A stretch of 64,000 nt of DNA from Subdoligranulum variabile (lineage in GTDB: Bacteria > Bacillota > Clostridia > Oscillospirales > Ruminococcaceae), in contig NZ_CP102293.1 in NCBI RefSeq assembly GCF_025152575.1, positions 868,001 through 932,000 of the forward strand, given 5' to 3'. The notes below the pieces were generated by a model. That model did no database searches and was not told the DNA's origin. It was given only the letters and a program-made list of their open reading frames with translations. The position numbers and the translations under genes are program-made. Positions 60,220 to 64,000 of the stretch are shown here, piece after piece; the stretch's first letter is position 1; the number at the start of each line of letters is the position of its first letter.

Positions 60220-60331
60220 CCTTTTAGGGCGCCGGATTTTTTTCACAAGTCCTTTGTTCCTTGCATCGCGTATTTTAGCGCTTTGAAGCGTGAAACACCC
60301 GGGCCAGCAGTCTTCTTTCTTTTTCGACCTC

Positions 60332-60360
60332 TTGACATCTGTATAACCGGCGCCTATAAT
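60332..60360 (+). promoter_or_regulatory. perfect consensus promoter in the 60-kb spacer
   Basis: TTGACA and TATAAT are separated by exactly 17 bp, as strong as the tRNA promoter at 28386, yet no gene starts for about 280 bases. Confidence 0.82.
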
Positions 60361-60366
60361 GAGCGC

Positions 60367-60416
60367 ATGATCGATCACCACAAAGCGGTGGAACCGGGAG
60401 GTTCTGCCGCTTTTTT
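60367..60416 (+). ncRNA. candidate short RNA or attenuated leader
   Basis: About 16 bases after the expected start a 13-bp stem with two G-U pairs (AAGCGGTGGAACC with GGTTCTGCCGCTT, GGGA loop) is followed by six T. The promoter should make a transcript of roughly 50 bases. This may be a stand-alone small RNA, or read-through may feed the transporter operon at 60642. No known riboswitch core was recognised. Confidence 0.5.
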
Positions 60417-60641
60417 GTTTGTCCGGGAGCCATGCTGTCCCATTTTCGCCACTGCAATCGGTGATATTGATGGGCAGCGGTTCGACTTTTTGTGCACTCT
60501 CCATAAAAGTCAGGGGGATAAAAGTTCCCCCTTTCGGTCAAGAGTTTTTTCCTCTATACTGGAGACAACACAAAAAGCAACTATGGAGCGCGGTTCCGGC
60601 CCGATACCGGCACCGCAAAGAAGAAAAGGCAGGGTGATTCC
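60417..60641 (+). other. leader region of the SsuABC-like operon
   Basis: No gene. Contains a 7-bp hairpin (AGGGGGA with TCCCCCT) near 60510-60532 and a likely -10 TATACT at about 60556-60561 with a weak -35, giving the operon its own promoter. Confidence 0.45.
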
Positions 60642-61427
60642 GTGAACAAAAAGTCAGGCGGTTTGGCAGATCGGATCCCCACCAAAGTCTGGCTGCTCAT
60701 CTCTCTGGCAGCTGCACTGGTGGTATGGACCATCCTTTCTGTGATTCCGGTCACATCCAGAAGTTTTCCCAACGTTATCGTAACCATTCAAGAGATCAAG
60801 GTCATGTATGACCGCGGCGTGCTGCTCACCGATATCGGCAGCAGCCTGATCTCGGTCTTCGCCGGTTACCTCATCGGCTTTATCATCTCGCTGCCGGTGG
60901 CCATCCTGATGGCCTGGTACGTGCCGGTACGCAACATTCTGCAGCCGTGGATCTCCTTCATCCGCAACATTCCCCCGCTGGCTTATGTGCCCCTGATCGT
61001 TCTGTCCGCCGGCATCGGCCGTCGCCCCCAGATCATCACCATTACCATCGCCACGTTCCTGATCATGTGCATCACCATCTATCAGGGCGTCATGAACATC
61101 GATGATACCCTGATCCGCGCCGCCCGCGTTCTGGGCGCCAAGGACCGTGACATCTTCATCCGGGTCATCGCACCGGCCAGCCTCCCCTTCATCATGACGG
61201 CCATCCGTCTGGGCGCTTCCACCGCGCTGACCACCCTGATCGCCGCCGAATCCACCGGCGCCATGGCAGGCCTGGGCATGCGGATCCGCACGCTGAACGC
61301 CAACTTCGATACCGACCCCATGCTGCTGTACATCATCATCATCGGCATCATCGGCTTGATTATTGAAAAAGTGATTGACTTTGCAGAAAGGAAACTGACA
61401 GGATGGCAGGAGAAACGAGAAGCGTAA
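60642..61427 (+). CDS. SsuC/TauC-type ABC transporter permease
   Basis: 261 residues with six membrane segments and the EAA loop (RAARVLGAKDRDIFIRVIAPASLP) near residue 180. The family moves nitrate, sulfonates, taurine or thiamine precursors. GTG start, preceded by AGGGTGA. Its 3' end overlaps the ATPase gene by 25 bases. Confidence 0.9.
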   Translation: MNKKSGGLADRIPTKVWLLISLAAALVVWTILSVIPVTSRSFPNVIVTIQEIKVMYDRGVLLTDIGSSLISVFAGYLIGFIISLPVAILMAWYVPVRNILQPWISFIRNIPPLAYVPLIVLSAGIGRRPQIITITIATFLIMCITIYQGVMNIDDTLIRAARVLGAKDRDIFIRVIAPASLPFIMTAIRLGASTALTTLIAAESTGAMAGLGMRIRTLNANFDTDPMLLYIIIIGIIGLIIEKVIDFAERKLTGWQEKREA

Positions 61428-62194
61428 AGGTCAAGATTGACAACGTCAAGATGATCTTTAATACCCGCAAGGGTCAGATGACCGCCCTGAACGGCGTGAA
61501 TCTGGACATTCACGAGAATGAATTCATCACTGTCGTCGGCCCGTCGGGCTGCGGCAAATCCACTTTGCTGAACATCATTGCCGGCCTTCTGCAGCCCTCC
61601 TCGGGCGAAGTCCTGATCAACGGCAAGAAGGTTGAGGGCGTTGGCCGTGAGCGCGGCGTCGTCTTCCAGCAGTACGCCCTGTTCCCCTGGCTGACGGTGA
61701 AAAAGAACGTCTGCTTTGCCCTGGAGATGCGGGGCATCAAGGGCGCCGAGGCCGAAAAAGAAGCCATGCGCTACCTGCAGATGGTGGACCTGGAGAAGTT
61801 CGCCGACCACTATCCCAAAGAGCTGTCCGGCGGCATGAAGCAGCGCGTCGCCATCGCCCGCGCCTACGCCGCAGAGCCGGAGATCCTTTTGATGGACGAG
61901 CCTTTCGGCGCCCTGGATGCCCAGACCCGCACCCAGCTGCAGACCGATCTGCTCAACACCTGGGAGAAAAAACAGAAGACCTGCTTCTTTATCACCCACG
62001 ACGTGGAGGAAGCTATCATCCTGGGTCAGCGCTGCGTCATCATGAGCGCCCGTCCCGGCCGCATCAAGAACATCATCAACATCGACATTCCCTATCCGCG
62101 CACCCAGGAGACCCGCATGAGCCCCCGTTTCAACGAGCTCAAGAACGAGATCTGGGGCGAGGTCTACAAGGAATATCTGGAAGTCCGCAAGTAA
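61403..62194 (+). CDS. SsuB/TauB-type ABC transporter ATPase
   Basis: 263 residues: Walker A GPSGCGKST, Q loop FQQYALFPWL, signature LSGGMKQR, Walker B ILLMDEPFGALD and H-loop ITHDVEEA. It powers the permease encoded just upstream. The ATG at 61403 follows AAAGGAAAC. Confidence 0.95.
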   Translation: MAGETRSVKVKIDNVKMIFNTRKGQMTALNGVNLDIHENEFITVVGPSGCGKSTLLNIIAGLLQPSSGEVLINGKKVEGVGRERGVVFQQYALFPWLTVKKNVCFALEMRGIKGAEAEKEAMRYLQMVDLEKFADHYPKELSGGMKQRVAIARAYAAEPEILLMDEPFGALDAQTRTQLQTDLLNTWEKKQKTCFFITHDVEEAIILGQRCVIMSARPGRIKNIINIDIPYPRTQETRMSPRFNELKNEIWGEVYKEYLEVRK

Positions 62195-62258
62195 ATTCGG
62201 TCCGAATAGAGTTCGCACAGACTCTGTAAATCGATATAGAATTGGAGGATAGAACCAC

Positions 62259-63338
62259 ATGAAAAAACTGCTTGCAACCCTGACGGCTGCCGCCATGGCG
62301 CTGAGCCTGGCCGCCTGCAGCTCGACCAGCTCCACCGCGACGAGCAGCTCTTCCGCCGCGGCGGACAGCAGCTCTTCCACCGCCACCACCGAGGCGGCCG
62401 AAGAAGCCACTTCCACCTCGCAGGAGCCCATCACGCTGAACATTGCGTACATGCCCAACTACGCCAGCCTGGTGGAGGTCGTCACCGCGGATCAGATGGG
62501 ATACTTTGCCGAGGAAGGCATCACCGTCAACCTGAACTCCTTCGCCGACGGCCCCACCATCATCGCCGCCATGGAGAACGGCTCCATTGATATCGGCTAC
62601 ATCGGCTCCGGTGCCCACAAGCTGTGCATCAACGGCCAGGCCAAGATCTTCTGCTTCGCCCACGTGGGCAACGGCGACGCCGTCATGGCGCTGTCCGACC
62701 ACGGCATCACCACCGCCGCCGATCTGAAGGGCAAGAAGGTGGGCTACGCCTCCGGTACTTCCAGCGAAGCCATCCTGCAGCAGACCCTGGCCCAGGCCGG
62801 TCTGACCATGGATGACATCGACGCCTACGAGATGGACGCTTCCGGCATCGTCAGCGCCATGACCTCCGGCTCTCTGGATGCCTGCGCTCTGTGGAGCCCC
62901 AGCACCCTGGCCGTTCAGGAAGAACTGGGCGACAACGTCGTGGTTCTGGCTGACAACCTGAGCTTTGCCGATCAGTCCGCTTCCATCTCCTCCTGGATCT
63001 GCATGTCCGACTACGCCACCGAGCATCGCGACAACCTGCTCCGCTTCCTCCGTGCCCTGTACAAGGCCAAGGATTACCGCGCCGATCCCGCCAACGCTGA
63101 GCAGATCAGCCAGTGGATCGCCGACGAATGCGGCCTGGATTACGACACGGTCTACGCACAGCGCGGCGACGCCGAGTGGCTCACCAGCCAGGAAATGATC
63201 GATGAGATCAACGACGGCACCATCGAAAAGCTGTACCAGTCCCAGCAGAACGGCTTCATCGCCAGCGGCGACGTGGCGGCGGAAGTTCCTGTGGACGACT
63301 ACGTCATGTTCGATCTGATGCTTGAGGCGGCCGAGTAA
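62259..63338 (+). CDS. NMT1/THI5-like ABC substrate-binding lipoprotein
   Basis: 359 residues. Signal peptide with lipobox SLAAC (Cys20), a Ser/Thr-rich linker to about residue 50, then the NMT1-like fold (NIAYMPNYASLVEVVTADQMGYF; MENGSIDIGYIGSGA; KKVGYASGTSSEAILQ). Delivers a small organic ligand, possibly a sulfonate or pyrimidine precursor, to the permease. Gene order permease-ATPase-binding protein. The ligand cannot be told from sequence alone. Confidence 0.9.
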   Translation: MKKLLATLTAAAMALSLAACSSTSSTATSSSSAAADSSSSTATTEAAEEATSTSQEPITLNIAYMPNYASLVEVVTADQMGYFAEEGITVNLNSFADGPTIIAAMENGSIDIGYIGSGAHKLCINGQAKIFCFAHVGNGDAVMALSDHGITTAADLKGKKVGYASGTSSEAILQQTLAQAGLTMDDIDAYEMDASGIVSAMTSGSLDACALWSPSTLAVQEELGDNVVVLADNLSFADQSASISSWICMSDYATEHRDNLLRFLRALYKAKDYRADPANAEQISQWIADECGLDYDTVYAQRGDAEWLTSQEMIDEINDGTIEKLYQSQQNGFIASGDVAAEVPVDDYVMFDLMLEAAE

Positions 63339-63377
63339 GGCTCTGCCCTGGGCATCCGGTCCCAACCCAAAAAAATA

Positions 63378-63415
63378 AAGACGGGGCACATACCGACGGC
63401 GTGTCCCGTCTTTTT
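63378..63415 (+). terminator. terminator of the SsuABC-like operon
   Basis: AAAGACGGG and CCCGTCTTT with an inner GCAC/GTGT extension, followed by TTTTT. Confidence 0.85.
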
Positions 63416-63493
63416 CATCGATAAGCCATCATTCAAAGAATTTTTCTTTGCGGCAAACCCATTCGACATCCGTATTTCCTTTCCGACAGCAGA

Positions 63494-63522
63494 TTGTATT
63501 TTTGTTGACTTTTCACTATAAT
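63494..63522 (+). promoter_or_regulatory. promoter of the 3'-terminal membrane protein gene
   Basis: TTGTAT and TATAAT are 17 bp apart, about 52 bases before the start at 63574. Confidence 0.65.
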
Positions 63523-63573
63523 AAAATCAACAATCCGCTTATATTTTAGTCAGGAAAGAGATGGAGTCCGACC

Positions 63574-64000
63574 ATGCCGTTGATCGTCGCTGCCGCCCTG
63601 TTGGCTGTATCGGTGGCCTTTTCAATTCTCAAGCGTCAAAGAGGCTATTTTCTGCTTGCGGGACTTTCCGCCAGCCTGTTCGTCTATCTGCTGTTCACCC
63701 TGATCTACATCGCCAAGAAAGGCGGCATCGGGGAACAGATGAGTTTTGTGCTGTTTGTGACGGCGGGGTTCCGCAGAACCCTGCAGTTCCTGCAGCTGAC
63801 GCTGCCCCAGCTGGGCTACGGCATGGCCATCGGGCGCTACCTGTTCCCCTGGCTGTTCCTTCTCACGGCGCTGGACCAGTCCGCCACCGTTCGGACCCGG
63901 AGCCTGCGCAGGTTCCTCCTGCCCACCGCCGTGCTGCCGGTCCTGTCGCTGATCCTCTACCATCCCGCGATCTTCCTCGCCATCGCCTCGGACGGCAGCC
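63574..64000 (+). CDS. multi-spanning membrane protein, N-terminal part
   Basis: 142 codons read to the window edge without a stop. At least four hydrophobic segments (IVAAALLAVSVAFSIL; FLLAGLSASLFVYLLFTLIYI; a third around YGMAIGRYLFPWLFLLTAL; FLLPTAVLPVLSLILY). The layout resembles the membrane sensor of a histidine kinase or similar signalling protein, but the diagnostic part lies outside. Start at 63574 is set by GGAG seven bases upstream; an ATG at 63561 is in another frame. Confidence 0.6.
   Translation, partial: MPLIVAAALLAVSVAFSILKRQRGYFLLAGLSASLFVYLLFTLIYIAKKGGIGEQMSFVLFVTAGFRRTLQFLQLTLPQLGYGMAIGRYLFPWLFLLTALDQSATVRTRSLRRFLLPTAVLPVLSLILYHPAIFLAIASDGS

Noticed and set aside
60417..60641. 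A thiamine or other riboswitch before the NMT1-type transporter.
   Set aside because: The CTGAGA and following conserved TPP elements are not present, and no other riboswitch core was seen.
60157..60645. A 162-codon frame in the spacer before the SsuABC-like operon.
   Set aside because: It runs through two terminators and a consensus promoter, has no ribosome site and no protein-like pattern.
1..64000. CRISPR arrays and insertion sequences.
   Set aside because: No regularly spaced short repeats, cas genes, transposase genes or terminal inverted repeats were seen; the only recombinase is the serine integrase of island B.

Overview
The window is GC-rich (by eye near 60 percent or above over most of its length). 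It carries Dlt-type envelope genes, many lipoprotein signal sequences, a YesMN-type two-component system, DivIVA-like and FHA/ABC genes, and consensus TTGACA/TATAAT promoters. This suggests a low-complexity-envelope Clostridia member of the Oscillospiraceae/Ruminococcaceae kind (Faecalibacterium, Gemmiger or Subdoligranulum-like). The assignment is an inference from gene content, not a database match.

Regions. (1) 1-28.3 kb is ordinary chromosome: a HAD hydrolase start, ilvE, a dlt-like operon in the order A-C-B-D, an esterase, a DJ-1 protein facing methylglyoxal synthase, a cytosolic ricin-type lectin, a DEAD-box helicase, an OmpR-type two-component system, ychF, mtnN, a DUF523 gene, a degenerate GGDEF gene, malQ with a lipoprotein, an AlaX-like editing protein, trmB, a CmpB-like membrane protein, and a minus-strand FHA/ABC/vWA/DivIVA-like cluster. 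(2) 28.4-43.1 kb is an accretion of islands at tRNA-Asn. The complete tRNA gene lies at 28455-28531 and its 3' part is repeated at 35594 and 42969. Island A (about 7.1 kb, host-like composition, no recombinase) carries a YesMN-like two-component system and a CUT1 sugar ABC transporter without its ATPase. Island B (about 7.4 kb) carries four strikingly AT-rich genes (metallophosphoesterase, small protein, SF1 helicase, orphan protein) and a large serine recombinase next to the right repeat. The four-gene module is the best candidate here for an undescribed, possibly anti-phage, system.

(3) 43.1-47.7 kb holds an old-yellow-enzyme gene, a MATE exporter, a MerR regulator and a TSCPD gene, tied together by two near-identical palindromic promoters with the 19-bp spacers typical of MerR control. 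A phd/doc toxin-antitoxin pair follows, with doc frameshifted. (4) 48-60 kb is a long co-directional array: a trigger-factor-like gene with an in-frame amber codon, thioredoxin, a thioredoxin reductase lacking the NADPH motif, two ABC exporter half-transporters (one frameshifted at a C9 tract), a small secreted protein, a frameshifted LytTR regulator, an M16 peptidase, a CyuA-like desulfidase and a YitT-family protein. Four disruptions lie within 7.4 kb. (5) 60-64 kb has a consensus promoter driving a very short terminated transcript, an SsuABC/NMT1-type transporter operon, and the start of a membrane protein that runs off the end.

All coordinates and motifs were read by eye; no homology search, folding program or genome comparison was run.
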